Positions 27,269 to 37,770 of a stretch of DNA of 64,000 nt are shown here, piece after piece. Position numbers and translations under genes: made by a program. The notes beneath the pieces were generated by a model. It had not been told where the DNA came from, did no database searches, and worked only from the letters and a program-made list of their open reading frames with translations. Every line of letters starts with the position of its first letter. Within the stretch, counting starts at the first letter, position 1. Origin of the DNA: Alteromonas sp. MMG017 (GTDB taxonomy: Bacteria > Pseudomonadota > Gammaproteobacteria > Enterobacterales > Alteromonadaceae); the NCBI RefSeq assembly GCF_018100795.1, contig NZ_JAGJDY010000002.1, forward strand, positions 124,001 through 188,000. Reading direction: 5' to 3'.

Positions 27269-27286
27269 TGGTCTTTTAGTAGACCA
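27269..27286. promoter_or_regulatory. Perfect inverted repeat upstream of ybjQ
   Basis: TGGTCT-N6-AGACCA is a perfect 6-6-6 palindrome in the promoter region of ybjQ. It has the size and symmetry of a dimeric regulator site. It is not the RutR site, in which the half-sites face the other way with a 2-bp spacer. Confidence 0.5.
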
Positions 27287-27349
27287 TGAATTATTCACAG
27301 AAGTGCTAGCCACCTAGCACACAATTGACCTGTACACGGTTACCCTAGC

Positions 27350-27754
27350 CTATTTAGATAATGCCTGTTTCAGCGCATCAACCAATTCAGTCGCTTTATC
27401 GTCAGGGTAAGCCACAACAGCTTGCGCGCCCCAAATTGGCTTTGGCCATGCGATATCACTTTTATACCTTGCAACATGGTGAATGTGCAACTGACTCACC
27501 ACATTACCAAGCGCCGCTATATTTAATTTATCAGGTGAAAACTGAGTTTGTAATAAACGACTTACCTGTGCTGATTCTTTTAAAAATTGCTGCTGTTGCT
27601 CGTCTGATAATTCAATGATTTCAGTTACCCCATCTACACGAGGCACTAATATTAACCATGGAAACTGGCTATCATTCATGAGTAATACCCGACAAAGGGG
27701 CAAATCGTGAATGAAAATCGTATCAGACTCTAGCCTTGCATCTAACTTAAACAC
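27350..27754 (-). CDS. HIT-family nucleotide hydrolase
   Basis: The 134-residue HIT protein has the histidine-triad segment QLHIHHVAR (about residues 88-96) and the upstream PWLILVPR strand, typical of nucleotidyl hydrolases such as Fhit or HinT relatives. The second triad position is shortened (HIHH), which is common in this bacterial subgroup. It overlaps astE by 8 bp on the same strand, so the pair is cotranscribed. A functional connection to arginine catabolism is not apparent. Confidence 0.88.
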   Translation of the reverse strand: MFKLDARLESDTIFIHDLPLCRVLLMNDSQFPWLILVPRVDGVTEIIELSDEQQQQFLKESAQVSRLLQTQFSPDKLNIAALGNVVSQLHIHHVARYKSDIAWPKPIWGAQAVVAYPDDKATELVDALKQALSK

Positions 27755-28784
27755 TGAGTTTCTCCAACTTTGTGGGTACCACTGTTAATAAAGCGCGTTG
27801 CCCTATTGCCACATTCGCATTAGGAAACACTATCGCTTCTCCGTCTTGCTGTGCAGTGTAGGTAGCACCAGTTTCAGTAGCTAATATTGTGCCTTTCGCA
27901 TAATCCGTAAAATTAGGCGTATCGTCATCGAAATGCAACGTAAAATCGTCTTGATGGCGATTGATAACTTGATTCACCCGATAAATATCTAGCGAGTCTA
28001 TATCAACCTCGGGTCTAAAGTCATCGTTACAAATAAGTGCAGTAATGGATTGTTTTGCTGCTTCAAAACGGCTCATGTCGTTTTGACCAAATGGCTGCAC
28101 TTTACCTAATTCAACGGTAAAGGCATGCGCTTGATGCTGCACAGAAGAAGAGTAACTAAACGTTGTGGTCGCTGACTCAGATAACAAGATAGTTTGAATA
28201 CCGCAGGCGGCTAAAAAACCAAGCTGGCTTTTACTGTGCGCTTTGCCATGTAAATACGGATACACCGCAAACTTTTCATTTTTAGACTCTCGAATAGCCG
28301 TATGTAAGTCGTAGTGATATTTCTCGTCGCCAGGACGTGCCACAGCAAAGAAATCGGTTATCGCATCTTCTAGCGCTTTAGCCCGTTTGCGCTCGTTATT
28401 GTTACAACCTTCACCTTTAGAGTGTGCACCATTAAACAACCGGTTCATGTTTTCTTCTACAAACCTTTCGGCAATATCCATAGCGGGTAAGTTACCAAAC
28501 AGAAAAAGTACCCGATGGCTAAGCGCTATTTTACCGGTAAAAATATGCTGTACCAGCTCGTCGCATATTTCGATAGGGGCGGTTTCATTTCCATGAACCC
28601 CGCTAGATAACACAACGTGTTTATTTACCGACGTTTTTGCACGTGGCGTAAAGGCGATAATACCCGGCACGGTAATAGCAACGTCAGTACCATTGTCTAA
28701 TGAAAATTGAATTGGAGAGGTAAATAACTCAGGTTGAGTTCTAGACAAAGAAAGAAAATTCCCTTGTTCGATAAGTTGCTGCAT
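27747..28784 (-). CDS. astE: Succinylglutamate desuccinylase
   Basis: AstE performs the final step of the arginine succinyltransferase pathway, splitting succinylglutamate to succinate and glutamate. It is a zinc carboxypeptidase-like enzyme: SSGVHGNETAPIEIC gives the His and Glu ligands (about residues 64-67), DLHTAIR the second histidine, and FTVELGK the catalytic glutamate. At 345 residues it has the normal length. The other ast genes are not in this window, so it is detached from the usual operon. No strong ribosome site is seen before the ATG. Confidence 0.92.
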   Translation of the reverse strand: MQQLIEQGNFLSLSRTQPELFTSPIQFSLDNGTDVAITVPGIIAFTPRAKTSVNKHVVLSSGVHGNETAPIEICDELVQHIFTGKIALSHRVLFLFGNLPAMDIAERFVEENMNRLFNGAHSKGEGCNNNERKRAKALEDAITDFFAVARPGDEKYHYDLHTAIRESKNEKFAVYPYLHGKAHSKSQLGFLAACGIQTILLSESATTTFSYSSSVQHQAHAFTVELGKVQPFGQNDMSRFEAAKQSITALICNDDFRPEVDIDSLDIYRVNQVINRHQDDFTLHFDDDTPNFTDYAKGTILATETGATYTAQQDGEAIVFPNANVAIGQRALLTVVPTKLEKLSV

Positions 28785-28874
28785 ACATAAACCAATAATA
28801 GCTTGAATAGCACTAGTTTAGCGATTTGGTCAGGCTAATGCACGTATTGCCACAGTTAGCAGAAGGTATTTTAT

Positions 28875-30176
28875 TTACGCTCGTAAAGGAGAGTTACCGA
28901 CAATAATTTCTTGCTGCGCCAACTCAATAAAATCATTCAATGGAATGGCTTTTGAAAACAAATAACCCTGCCCTATGGTTACACCTACCTCTCGAAGAAT
29001 GTGTAGTTGAGCAATAGTTTCCACGCCCTCGGCGATTACATCGCAGTTCTTGGCTTTTCCGATGACTTTGGCAGCTTCGATAATGGCTCGATTTACAGGA
29101 TGTTTAGCTAATTCTATGACAAACGTTTTGTCTATTTTAAGGGCACTTAAATCAAGATCGCGTATATAAGCTAAGTTTGAATATCCCTTACCAAAATCAT
29201 CTACTGAAATAGCGACCCCTAACGCTCGTAACTCATCGAGCTGCTTTTTCACCATAAGTGAATTAGACAAGGCCACGTCTTCCGTTAATTCTAACTCTAT
29301 GCGTGTAAGCGGCATGGCGTACGATTTACTGAGCATCTTTAACGAGGGGATCAGATGATTATCATACAATTGAGTAGGCGAAATATTAACGGATAAGGTT
29401 AGCGATAAACGGTGAAAATCAAAATCAACTAAGCTTCTAAACGCTTGCTCTAACGTCCAATAGCCCAGCTCATTCATCATGTTATACGACTCTGCCGCTT
29501 CAATAAGTGGGCCTGGAAATAACACACCGTCTAACGGATGATTCCAGCGAAGTAGGCACTCTGCGCCAATGACTTCAAGGGTTTGCAAATTTACTTTAGG
29601 CTGATAGTAAAGCTCTAATTCATTTTGCGACAAAGCGCGTTTCAAATCGGCTTTTAATGCAAGGCTTCGACCTGTGTCTGTTGTATCTTGCATACTGTAC
29701 AGACAGAAATTTTCGTACTTATTTTCTTTAGCTTGCTTTAATGCAGCCTCTCCGCGAGATACAAATGCTGTAATTTCGAAGGCTTGGCTATCTGATGTCA
29801 CTACACCTACATTAAAATCGGCAATGAATGCATGGCCGTCGTGATGCATGGGGGTTTTGAAATGTTCTACCAACCGTTCGAACATGTCGCGCATTTGGCT
29901 GGGACTGCGCATACCAGGAAACGCAATACCGAACACATCACCGCTTATTCTTCCTAGGCCAATATCTGCACCAAATAGGGAATGAATACGATTAGCAATT
30001 TCTAGCAGAAATCTATCGCCAATATTAATCCCCAAACTGGTCGTGACATCTGAAAAACGGACCACATCTACCAGCATTAGTGATAACGACGGATGTAATA
30101 CACCACACTTCGAAATGGTATCGATAAACGCAAATCGATTGGGAAGTGTAGCCAGCGACTTATGATGTTGGCTCAT
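28875..30176 (-). CDS. c-di-GMP phosphodiesterase with degenerate GGDEF domain
   Basis: The 433-residue soluble protein has an N-terminal GGDEF domain in which the active site reads SGDVF, so it should not synthesise c-di-GMP but may bind GTP. The C-terminal EAL domain (about residues 175-425) keeps the catalytic set: ECLLRW (ExL variant of EAL), NISPTQL, ELELTED, VDDFGKGYSNL, KIDKTFV, AEGVET and QGYLFSK. An active phosphodiesterase is expected. No sensor domain is present. It is monocistronic. Confidence 0.87.
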   Translation of the reverse strand: MSQHHKSLATLPNRFAFIDTISKCGVLHPSLSLMLVDVVRFSDVTTSLGINIGDRFLLEIANRIHSLFGADIGLGRISGDVFGIAFPGMRSPSQMRDMFERLVEHFKTPMHHDGHAFIADFNVGVVTSDSQAFEITAFVSRGEAALKQAKENKYENFCLYSMQDTTDTGRSLALKADLKRALSQNELELYYQPKVNLQTLEVIGAECLLRWNHPLDGVLFPGPLIEAAESYNMMNELGYWTLEQAFRSLVDFDFHRLSLTLSVNISPTQLYDNHLIPSLKMLSKSYAMPLTRIELELTEDVALSNSLMVKKQLDELRALGVAISVDDFGKGYSNLAYIRDLDLSALKIDKTFVIELAKHPVNRAIIEAAKVIGKAKNCDVIAEGVETIAQLHILREVGVTIGQGYLFSKAIPLNDFIELAQQEIIVGNSPLRA

Positions 30177-30376
30177 GACAGATTCCTTGCACTAAACGGC
30201 GGCTAGGTACTAAAAATTGGCAAATGGTAGTTCAACATGACTTATCACTAAGCGCAACGGCCGCTAAGTATATAAGTCCATACTTAATTATAAATCGTAG
30301 GCCTTTTTTCTTATGATCTGACTACGTATTGATTTTAATTTGTTTTTTTCTTTATGCTGACACACCATACCACAAC

Positions 30377-30413
30377 AAAAAGCCCAGAAAGCATAGCATT
30401 TCTGGGCTTTTTT
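30377..30413 (-). terminator. Strong terminator after glgP
   Basis: A perfect 10-bp stem (30381-30390 with 30399-30408) carrying GCCCAG/CTGGGC is flanked by A- and T-tracts on both sides. It ends leftward glgP. There is no rightward gene here to need it. Confidence 0.88.
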
Positions 30414-30429
30414 CAGAGACTAGTTGAGA

Positions 30430-32907
30430 CTAGTTTTCTATCTTGCACGGTGAAAGTTTCCAAATACGTTCTACATAATCTTTGATTGAACGGTCTGAGG
30501 TAAACTTACCCATTTTAGCGGTATTAATAATAGCCATTTTAGCCCAACGCGCTTTATCGCGATACGCTTCATCAATAGCGATTTGTGCATCACAGTAGCT
30601 GCGGAAGTCAGCTAGCACCATGTATTGGTCACCATGATCCAACAAGCTTTGCTTAATCGATACTAACGCACCTGGCTTGCCTGGCGTGAAGTAATCGGTT
30701 TCAAGCCAATCTAATACCGCTTTAATTTCAGGGTCGCGATAATAGTAATCGTAAGGCTTGTAGCCTTTCTCTTGCTGTTCGTGCACCTCTTCAACGGTTA
30801 GGCCGAAGATAAAGATGTTGTCATCGCCGACTTCTTCAGCAATCTCAACGTTAGCACCATCTAGCGTACCTACGGTAATCGCGCCGTTAAGTGCTAACTT
30901 CATGTTACCGGTTCCTGACGCTTCTTTACCTGCGGTACTGATTTGCTCAGACACATCAGATGCCGGAATCATTTTCTCAGCAAGAGACACGCGATAGTTC
31001 GGCAAGAACACAACTTTAATTTTGTTATTTACACGCGGGTCATTATTGATTTTATCAGCCACTTTATTGATGGCGTAAATAATATCTTTCGCTAATTTGT
31101 AGCCCGGAGCCGCTTTCGCACCAAATATGAATACGCGAGGTACCATATCGTAATCTGGGTTTTCTAATAGACGGCGATACAAAGCCATAATGTGAAGCAA
31201 GTTCAAGTGCTGGCGTTTGTACTCGTGCAAGCGCTTAATTTGCACATCGAAAATAGCGTTTACGTCTACTTCGATGTCTAACGACTCGCGAATTTCATCA
31301 GCAAGTAACTGCTTGTTATTCAGCTTCACTTGCATGAATTGCTTTTGGAACGTCTTGTTGTCGGCGTACTTTTCTAGCGCCTCAAGTTTGTATAAGTCTT
31401 TTGGCCAGTCGGTGCCAATTTTCTTATCAATTAATTTAGAAAGCTCTGGGTTACACGCTTTCAACCAACGGCGTGGTGTAATACCGTTCGTTACGTTAGT
31501 TAATTTACCCGGCCATAACGCATCAAACTCTGGGAACAAATCAGACTTAACTAGGCGAGAATGCATTTCAGCTACGCCGTTAACCGCAAATGAACCGATA
31601 ACCGATAAATGGCCCATACGTACCATTTTCTCGTTGCCTTCTTCAATAATAGAAAGCTTCGCTTTAATGCGGTTATCGCTTGGCCACTTCTTATCGACCT
31701 CAGCCATAAATCTATGGTTAATTTCATAGATGATTTCCAAATGGCGCGGTAAGATTTTTTCAATCATGCGAGCAGGCCACTTTTCTAGCGCCTCAGGTAA
31801 CAAGGTGTGGTTGGTATAAGCAAACACTTTCGTGCTGATGCCCCATGCTTGATCCCAATCTAATTCCGCGCGGTCAACTAAGATACGCATAAGCTCAGGG
31901 ATTGCGATGGCTGGGTGAGTATCATTTAATTGAATAACCACTTGATCAGCAAAACGGCTCCAGTCATCACCATGCGCACGCTTATAACGGCGAATAATAT
32001 CTTTCAACGAACATGAGCAGAAGAAATACTGTTGAATCAAGCGAAGCTCTTTACCCGCTTCGGTTTCATCGTTCGGATAAAGCACTTTTGAAATGGTTTC
32101 CGCTTGCACGTTTTCTCGCTGTGCATCTACATAACCACCGGCGTTAAATACATCCCAGTTGAAGTAGTCAGAAGAGTCTGACTGCCATAAACGCAACACG
32201 TTTACGGTTTTGCCTTCATATCCAACAACAGGAATATCCCAAGGGATACCTTTTACAATCGAGCCAGGATGCCACTCTTTTTGAATACGGCCGCTTTCGC
32301 CATACTTGGTTTCTACATAACCAAATAGAGGCACTTCTTGAATTGATTCTGGGCGGCAGATTTCCCACGGATTACCGTAATCGCGCCAGCTATCAGGGCG
32401 TTCTATCTGAGCGCCACTCTTAATTTCTTGACGAAAAAGTCCATGCTCATAGTGAATACCATAACCAATTGCAGGCAATTCCATCGTTGCAAGTGAGTCG
32501 ATAAAGCACGCCGCTAAGCGCCCTAATCCACCATTACCTAGCGCCATGTCTGGCTCTTCTTCCATGATGTCGGTAATCTCAACACCCAACTCTTTCAACG
32601 CGCCACTAGCAATGTCAAATAAACCCAAGTTTTGAAGGTTGTTTGACAACAATCTGCCCATTAAGAATTCGGCAGAAAAATAGTGTACTGCGCGAGTATC
32701 ATTGAAGTAGTGACTTTTTTGGGTTTTGCGAAGGCCTTCTAATACCTGAGCCTGAATGGCAGCACAGGTGGCTTTCCACCATGCGTGGTTATTAGCCTTA
32801 TTTTCATCCGTACCTAGCGTACAGTGAAGGTGCTTAACAATAGCGGCTTTAAATTCAGCCTTATCTAGCGGTAAAGAGGTTTGCGTTTTGGCAGCTTTTG
32901 CATTCAT
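30430..32907 (-). CDS. glgP: Glycogen/maltodextrin phosphorylase
   Basis: GlgP releases glucose-1-phosphate from alpha-1,4-glucans using pyridoxal phosphate. I start at the ATG at 32907 (825 residues), which has GAGA seven bases upstream; the open frame extends to a TTG at 32949. Diagnostic segments are [40 protein letters not shown], the FNAGGY and [14 protein letters not shown] segments, and the PLP-lysine site [16 protein letters not shown]. It lies downstream of pgm, which converts its product to glucose-6-phosphate, but a terminator separates them. Confidence 0.96.
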   Translation of the reverse strand: MNAKAAKTQTSLPLDKAEFKAAIVKHLHCTLGTDENKANNHAWWKATCAAIQAQVLEGLRKTQKSHYFNDTRAVHYFSAEFLMGRLLSNNLQNLGLFDIASGALKELGVEITDIMEEEPDMALGNGGLGRLAACFIDSLATMELPAIGYGIHYEHGLFRQEIKSGAQIERPDSWRDYGNPWEICRPESIQEVPLFGYVETKYGESGRIQKEWHPGSIVKGIPWDIPVVGYEGKTVNVLRLWQSDSSDYFNWDVFNAGGYVDAQRENVQAETISKVLYPNDETEAGKELRLIQQYFFCSCSLKDIIRRYKRAHGDDWSRFADQVVIQLNDTHPAIAIPELMRILVDRAELDWDQAWGISTKVFAYTNHTLLPEALEKWPARMIEKILPRHLEIIYEINHRFMAEVDKKWPSDNRIKAKLSIIEEGNEKMVRMGHLSVIGSFAVNGVAEMHSRLVKSDLFPEFDALWPGKLTNVTNGITPRRWLKACNPELSKLIDKKIGTDWPKDLYKLEALEKYADNKTFQKQFMQVKLNNKQLLADEIRESLDIEVDVNAIFDVQIKRLHEYKRQHLNLLHIMALYRRLLENPDYDMVPRVFIFGAKAAPGYKLAKDIIYAINKVADKINNDPRVNNKIKVVFLPNYRVSLAEKMIPASDVSEQISTAGKEASGTGNMKLALNGAITVGTLDGANVEIAEEVGDDNIFIFGLTVEEVHEQQEKGYKPYDYYYRDPEIKAVLDWLETDYFTPGKPGALVSIKQSLLDHGDQYMVLADFRSYCDAQIAIDEAYRDKARWAKMAIINTAKMGKFTSDRSIKDYVERIWKLSPCKIEN

Positions 32908-33040
32908 TTTGCGTCTCACTCTGGTTGACGTGTACAAAGGCACACTCAATGTGTAATTTAATTACAGAAAAAACCAACGATATGAGAGCAATATAGCAGT
33001 GCTTAAACGATTATGTTGTGATAATTTTGTTAAAATAACA

Positions 33041-33073
33041 AAAAACCGGATGAAAACGTATGCATTCATCCGG
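33041..33073 (-). terminator. Terminator after pgm
   Basis: Read leftward, a 9-bp stem (33065-33073 with 33046-33054) is followed by TTTTTTG. It separates pgm from glgP transcription. Confidence 0.85.
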
Positions 33074-33124
33074 CTTTTAACTTATATGTAACAAATAAAG
33101 GCTTTAGGTGGTTAGTTTTTAGCC

Positions 33125-34777
33125 TTATTTGATAATTTTACCTACTAACGCTTCTGCTTCTTGAATCAATTCCTGTAAGTGAGTTTCACCTTTGAAGCTT
33201 TCAGCATAAATTTTGTAGATTTGTTCAGTACCAGATGGACGTGCTGCAAACCAACCATTTTCAGTAGATACCTTTACACCACCAATAGCGGCATTGTTAC
33301 CCGGTGCATGGGTTTGCACTGCCGTGATAGGTTCACCTGCTAGGGAATCACTAGTAACTACCGAAGCATCCATTGCAGAGAGCTTCTGCTTTTGCTCTAA
33401 GGTAGCAGCGACATCTACGCGATTATAAACTGGCGCCGAAAACTGTTCGGTCAGTGTTTGATAATGTTCACCAGGATCTTTCTTGGTCACCGCCAAAATC
33501 TCAGCGGCCAGTAAGCAAAGAATAAAGCCATCTTTATCGGTAGCCCAAGTCTCGCCATCACGTTGCAAGAAAATACCACCGGCACTTTCTTCACCTGCAA
33601 AACCAATATTGCTGTTCGATAGGCCATCAACAAACCATTTAAAACCAACGGGCATTTCGGCAAGCGGCTTATCTAAGCTATTTGCCACGCGGTCAATCAT
33701 GCTGCTCGAAACCAGTGTTTTACCGATTTTCAGTGAAGCTGGCCATTGTGGTCTGTGTGTATATAAGTACTGAATAGCCACCGCAAGATAATGATTAGGG
33801 TTCATCAGACCGGCACTTTTACATACAATGCCGTGGCGATCGAAATCTGGATCATTACCCCAAGCTAGGTCAAAATCGTCTTTTAATTCGATTAAGCCTG
33901 CCATAGCATAAGCGCTTGAACAGTCCATGCGTAATTTACCGTCTTTGTCACGACGCATAAATCCAAACTGAGGGTCGACAGCAGGGTTCACAACCGTGAT
34001 GTCTAATCCGTATTTCTCGGCAATACGTGACCAGTACCCAATACCAGCACCACCCAATGGATCGGTACCTAGTTTTAAGCCGGCCTTAGCAATGGCCTGC
34101 ATATCAATAACCTGAGCAAGGTCATCAATATAAGGTTCCATGAAATCTTCTTCGCGAACTAAACTTCTGGCTCTAACCGAACGGATATCAATGCGTTTAA
34201 CGTCTTTATTGCCCTCGGCAATAAGCGCATTAGCGCGGTTTTGAATTTTCGTCGTCACGTCGCTATCTGCAGGGCCACCATGAGGAGGGTTATATTTAAA
34301 ACCTCCGTCTTCAGGTGGATTATGTGATGGGGTTATGACTACCCCATCAGATTTAACAGCCCCGTTTTCACGATTGTAACGAATGATAGTACGGGAAATG
34401 ACCGGCGTTGGTGTATAGCCTAAGCTTTCGTTGTCGCTCCGCTGGATAACAACATCTACCCCGTTGGCACTGAGTACTTCAATAGCGGTGATCATGGCAG
34501 GCTCAGACAAAGCATGGGTATCTTTACCTATAAATAGCGGGCCTGTAATACCTTCTGATTCACGATATTCAACTAATGCTTGGCATATTGCACTAATATG
34601 GGTATCGGTAAAAGTATAGTTCGACGCCGATCCTCTGTGCCCTGAAGTACCAAAACTTACTGCTTCAGTAGGGGCAGCGGCGTCTGGTTTGTAGCTGTAA
34701 TATTGGCTAACAAGTTGCGCCACATTAATCAGTTGCTCAGGTGCAGCTGGTTTACCAGCCTGCGGATGTAAAGCCAT
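33125..34777 (-). CDS. pgm: Phosphoglucomutase (alpha-D-glucose-specific)
   Basis: Pgm interconverts glucose-1-phosphate and glucose-6-phosphate. The 550-residue protein has the four expected elements: the N-terminal [11 protein letters not shown], the catalytic phosphoserine in [17 protein letters not shown] (about residue 149), the metal loop [12 protein letters not shown], and the phosphate-binding [15 protein letters not shown] near the end. It lies 27 bp downstream of seqA on the same strand, the same seqA-pgm arrangement as in E. coli. Confidence 0.97.
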   Translation of the reverse strand: MALHPQAGKPAAPEQLINVAQLVSQYYSYKPDAAAPTEAVSFGTSGHRGSASNYTFTDTHISAICQALVEYRESEGITGPLFIGKDTHALSEPAMITAIEVLSANGVDVVIQRSDNESLGYTPTPVISRTIIRYNRENGAVKSDGVVITPSHNPPEDGGFKYNPPHGGPADSDVTTKIQNRANALIAEGNKDVKRIDIRSVRARSLVREEDFMEPYIDDLAQVIDMQAIAKAGLKLGTDPLGGAGIGYWSRIAEKYGLDITVVNPAVDPQFGFMRRDKDGKLRMDCSSAYAMAGLIELKDDFDLAWGNDPDFDRHGIVCKSAGLMNPNHYLAVAIQYLYTHRPQWPASLKIGKTLVSSSMIDRVANSLDKPLAEMPVGFKWFVDGLSNSNIGFAGEESAGGIFLQRDGETWATDKDGFILCLLAAEILAVTKKDPGEHYQTLTEQFSAPVYNRVDVAATLEQKQKLSAMDASVVTSDSLAGEPITAVQTHAPGNNAAIGGVKVSTENGWFAARPSGTEQIYKIYAESFKGETHLQELIQEAEALVGKIIK

Positions 34778-34804
34778 GAAAAGTCCTTATTTTAAGTTAA
34801 GCGT

Positions 34805-35542
34805 TTATTTGCCCTCTGGGGCGAATCGACTTACTACCGTTTCGACGACATCGGGCTGATACCCTAATGTACGCAAAACTTGTTCCAGCATGTTTACTTT
34901 TTTCGCGGTATTGTTGTTGGTGACTACCCAAAATGGGCTATCAGGAATGGCTTTAGGGTTAGTACTACTGCCATTTTCTAACAATGCCTCTTTGCTTGTA
35001 GCAAAATAGGTACGATTTTTACCGATAATCGATTTAACATTTTCAAAGGTATCGCTATTTAGCTTATGCGCAGCACTTAAAATAAATAAGAACTGATCGA
35101 CACGTTTAGTAAACGTCGATAACGCATCTTTAGATACCATACCCACAATATCATCTTTATTGTGATTTTCTATTTCAGTCACTACTGGCGCGGTCACGTC
35201 TTTTTTAACAGGCGCTTTGGCGGGGGTTGTTGATTTTGCAACAGGTGATTTTGTCACAGGCGCTTTGGCTGCAGTTGCTTTAGGCGCCGCTTTTGCAACG
35301 GTTTTACTAGCGGGCTTCACTTGTGCTTTTTGCGCCGAAGCGGTAACAGTAGGGGCAGCTGCAACCGGTGCTGGCGTCGCTTGTACTGACTCATCAGGTA
35401 GGGAGGCGTTGCTTGCACCCTTTATTTCACCATCTTCAGGCAACAAAAGCCTACGTAAAATTTCTGATGCGCTCTCGCCTATATGTTTTGTTTGGCTGGC
35501 GATAAAGGCATACAAATCATCATCTATTTCAATGCTTTTCAT
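34805..35542 (-). CDS. seqA: Replication-initiation regulator SeqA with long basic linker
   Basis: SeqA binds hemimethylated GATC clusters and sequesters new origins. The ATG at 35542 has an AAGGAAG ribosome site and restores the conserved N-terminus (KSIEIDDDLYAFIASQTKHI, GESASEILRRLL; multimerisation, residues 1-35). The C-terminal DNA-binding domain (about 130-245) has FLFILSAAHK, NRTYFA and SPFWVVTNNNTAKK. Between them lies an Ala/Lys/Pro/Thr-rich linker (about 36-125) resembling histone H1 tails. This makes the protein 245 residues against about 181 in E. coli. The gene is followed by pgm. Confidence 0.95.
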   Translation of the reverse strand: MKSIEIDDDLYAFIASQTKHIGESASEILRRLLLPEDGEIKGASNASLPDESVQATPAPVAAAPTVTASAQKAQVKPASKTVAKAAPKATAAKAPVTKSPVAKSTTPAKAPVKKDVTAPVVTEIENHNKDDIVGMVSKDALSTFTKRVDQFLFILSAAHKLNSDTFENVKSIIGKNRTYFATSKEALLENGSSTNPKAIPDSPFWVVTNNNTAKKVNMLEQVLRTLGYQPDVVETVVSRFAPEGK

Positions 35543-35760
35543 AACTACTTCCTTAACAAGATGCCCCATTATAGACAACCGATACGCACAGCGCAGCACT
35601 ATTTCTAACCTAGCCCTAAATTCGTTAAAACCAACATTAAAATGATGCTTTTAAGATGTTAAATAACCAAGCTTATACCTTTGTATGGGAGCCAACTGCT
35701 ATTTCAGCACTTTAGTTGCTACTATCAGTATATAAGGGGTTTAAAAGGTAACGTTTTATC

Positions 35761-36672
35761 ATGCGAAAAGAGATTCAATTAGTGCATGACGCGCTAAGTC
35801 AGAAAATTATCGGCAAATCTGAACAGCTAAAACTCGCGGTGACGTGTTTACTAGCACATGGTCATCTCCTTATTGAAGATTTACCTGGCATGGGTAAAAC
35901 CACACTTTCCCACGCACTTTCCCACGTATTCGGTCTTCAGTATTCGCGTATCCAATTTACGTCAGACTTGCTCCCATCAGACATGCTTGGCGTGAATGTT
36001 TATCAAAGTCACAATGGTGAATTTCAATTTAGACACGGCCCCATATTTAGCCAAGTTGTTCTTGCCGATGAGCTGAACCGAGCCAGCCCTAAAACGCAAA
36101 GTGCCTTGTTAGAGGCGATGGAAGAACGCCAAGTGAGTATTGATGGCACCACCCACGCGCTACCTTCGCCCTTTTTTGTTATTGGCACTCAAAACCCTGG
36201 TTATCAATCTGGCACCTATCCGCTGCCTGAATCACAACTAGACCGCTTTTTTATGCGTATATCGCTGGGCTTTCCTAATTGGGAAGCCGAAAAAGCTATG
36301 CTACAACAATCAACCGACGTCCAGCAGCAGATAGTGTCGTGTTTATCGCAGACCGATTTGATCACGATGCAAGATGCGGTTACCCATGTGCATGCTAGCG
36401 ATGATGTGATTAATTATATATTGCGATTAGTGACAGAGAGCCGAGCACAAGGGCGCTACCCTACCCCATTATCGCCACGGGCTAGCCGAGCCTTGTTGCA
36501 AGCTGCTAAAGCTTGGGCTTATATGCACGATAGAACCTTTGTTACGCCAGATGATGTGCAAGCTATTTTCATTGCCGTTACTGAGCATAGGCTTAGTGCA
36601 AGTACCCCTGAACATACGGGCTCGTCACTAAGTCAGCATTTACTGGATAGTATCGATCCGCTGGCGGCGTAA
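35761..36672 (+). CDS. MoxR-family AAA+ ATPase
   Basis: This 303-residue MoxR ATPase has Walker A GMGKTTLS (about residues 44-51), Walker B VVLADELNRASPKTQ, sensor 1 IGTQNPGYQ and the lid helix SPRASRALLQAAKAWA. MoxR proteins act as chaperone-like ATPases that activate partners, often together with DUF58 proteins. It heads a tight three-gene cassette (DUF58 protein 3 bp downstream, then TgpA). Confidence 0.93.
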   Translation: MRKEIQLVHDALSQKIIGKSEQLKLAVTCLLAHGHLLIEDLPGMGKTTLSHALSHVFGLQYSRIQFTSDLLPSDMLGVNVYQSHNGEFQFRHGPIFSQVVLADELNRASPKTQSALLEAMEERQVSIDGTTHALPSPFFVIGTQNPGYQSGTYPLPESQLDRFFMRISLGFPNWEAEKAMLQQSTDVQQQIVSCLSQTDLITMQDAVTHVHASDDVINYILRLVTESRAQGRYPTPLSPRASRALLQAAKAWAYMHDRTFVTPDDVQAIFIAVTEHRLSASTPEHTGSSLSQHLLDSIDPLAA

Positions 36673-36675
36673 TCC

Positions 36676-37770
36676 ATGTTTAAAAAGGTATTTCACAAGC
36701 CTTGGCTTGCTTGGCTAGATAAACGCATTCCGCCGAATCCTTCACATGCACTGAATATGCGTTCGGTATTTATTTTACCGAGCCGTTTTGGCTGGGGATT
36801 TATCGTGATGTGTATGTGCTTATTTCTTTTAGGCACTAACTATCAAAATAACCTCATGTTGCTATTAAGCTATTTGTTACTTAGCGTAATGTTACTCACG
36901 TTGTTTTACAGCTATCAAAATTTTGCGGCTATTGCCCTTAGCGTGTCGCCGCCAAAAACCGTTTTTGCTAACACGACAGCACACCTAACTCTCAATCGGG
37001 TTAAGCACTCCAACTACAAAACCAAACCTGAAGGTTTATTGCAGGTTCAGTGGCTTCAGATTCATAAGCTCAAGCTGCCGAAGCTCAAAGATACGACCTC
37101 AATAACCTTTGATATTGGTAATCAAGAACATCGACTTTCTATTCCGGTGTTACTTTATACCAGAGGTGAACACAAACTTCCCCGCTTAACGTTAAAAAGC
37201 GCCTACCCCTTCGGGTTATTTAATTGCTGGACCCACCTAGATTTTGACGTAGAGGTTATGGCATATCCAGAGCCAAAAGCTGGGAAACTTGGTGAAGTGG
37301 TTCACCACACGCAAGACGCTGCTGGAAGTAAAGAAGATGAGCGACAAGGTAATGAGGACTTTTTTGCCCTTACCGATTTCATTGAAGGCGAACCATTAAA
37401 CCGAGTTGCATGGAAACAGGTCGCTAAAACAGGAAACTGGGTGGTAAAGCAGTTTAGTGAACAAAAAAGTGATGACGTATATTTAAGCTTACCGCCAAAC
37501 ATACCACTCGAAGAAGGGTTAAGTGCGTTAACCCAAAAAATAGTGTCGATGCAATCACAAGGTGTGCACTATGGTTTAAAGCTAGGTAGTACAACCTTTA
37601 CGCCCAATAACTCTATTGCACATATGCATCAATGCCTAAGGGCACTGGCGACTTACCCCAACACAACTTTTGCGGTCAACAGTGCTTCTACCACTCCAGT
37701 TGCCGCAGCCTCATCCTCATTAGCAGCCCAAACCACAGGTGACAGCGCTTCGAAAGGGCTTAGCAAATGA
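36676..37770 (+). CDS. DUF58 membrane protein
   Basis: The 364-residue protein has two N-terminal transmembrane helices (about residues 37-58 and 62-80), a beta-rich stretch, and the DUF58 core: DDERQGNEDFF-like EDERQGNEDFFALTDFIEG followed by NRVAWKQVAKTGNW. DUF58 proteins partner MoxR ATPases and transglutaminase-like proteins and have a von Willebrand-like fold. The final 25 residues are a low-complexity Ala/Ser/Thr tail. It overlaps the tgpA-like gene by 4 bp (ATGA). Confidence 0.88.
   Translation: MFKKVFHKPWLAWLDKRIPPNPSHALNMRSVFILPSRFGWGFIVMCMCLFLLGTNYQNNLMLLLSYLLLSVMLLTLFYSYQNFAAIALSVSPPKTVFANTTAHLTLNRVKHSNYKTKPEGLLQVQWLQIHKLKLPKLKDTTSITFDIGNQEHRLSIPVLLYTRGEHKLPRLTLKSAYPFGLFNCWTHLDFDVEVMAYPEPKAGKLGEVVHHTQDAAGSKEDERQGNEDFFALTDFIEGEPLNRVAWKQVAKTGNWVVKQFSEQKSDDVYLSLPPNIPLEEGLSALTQKIVSMQSQGVHYGLKLGSTTFTPNNSIAHMHQCLRALATYPNTTFAVNSASTTPVAAASSSLAAQTTGDSASKGLSK

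Noticed and set aside
35217-35645. 142-residue rightward open frame opposite seqA
   Set aside because: It is antisense to the repetitive Ala/Lys/Pro linker of SeqA; the openness comes from biased codons.
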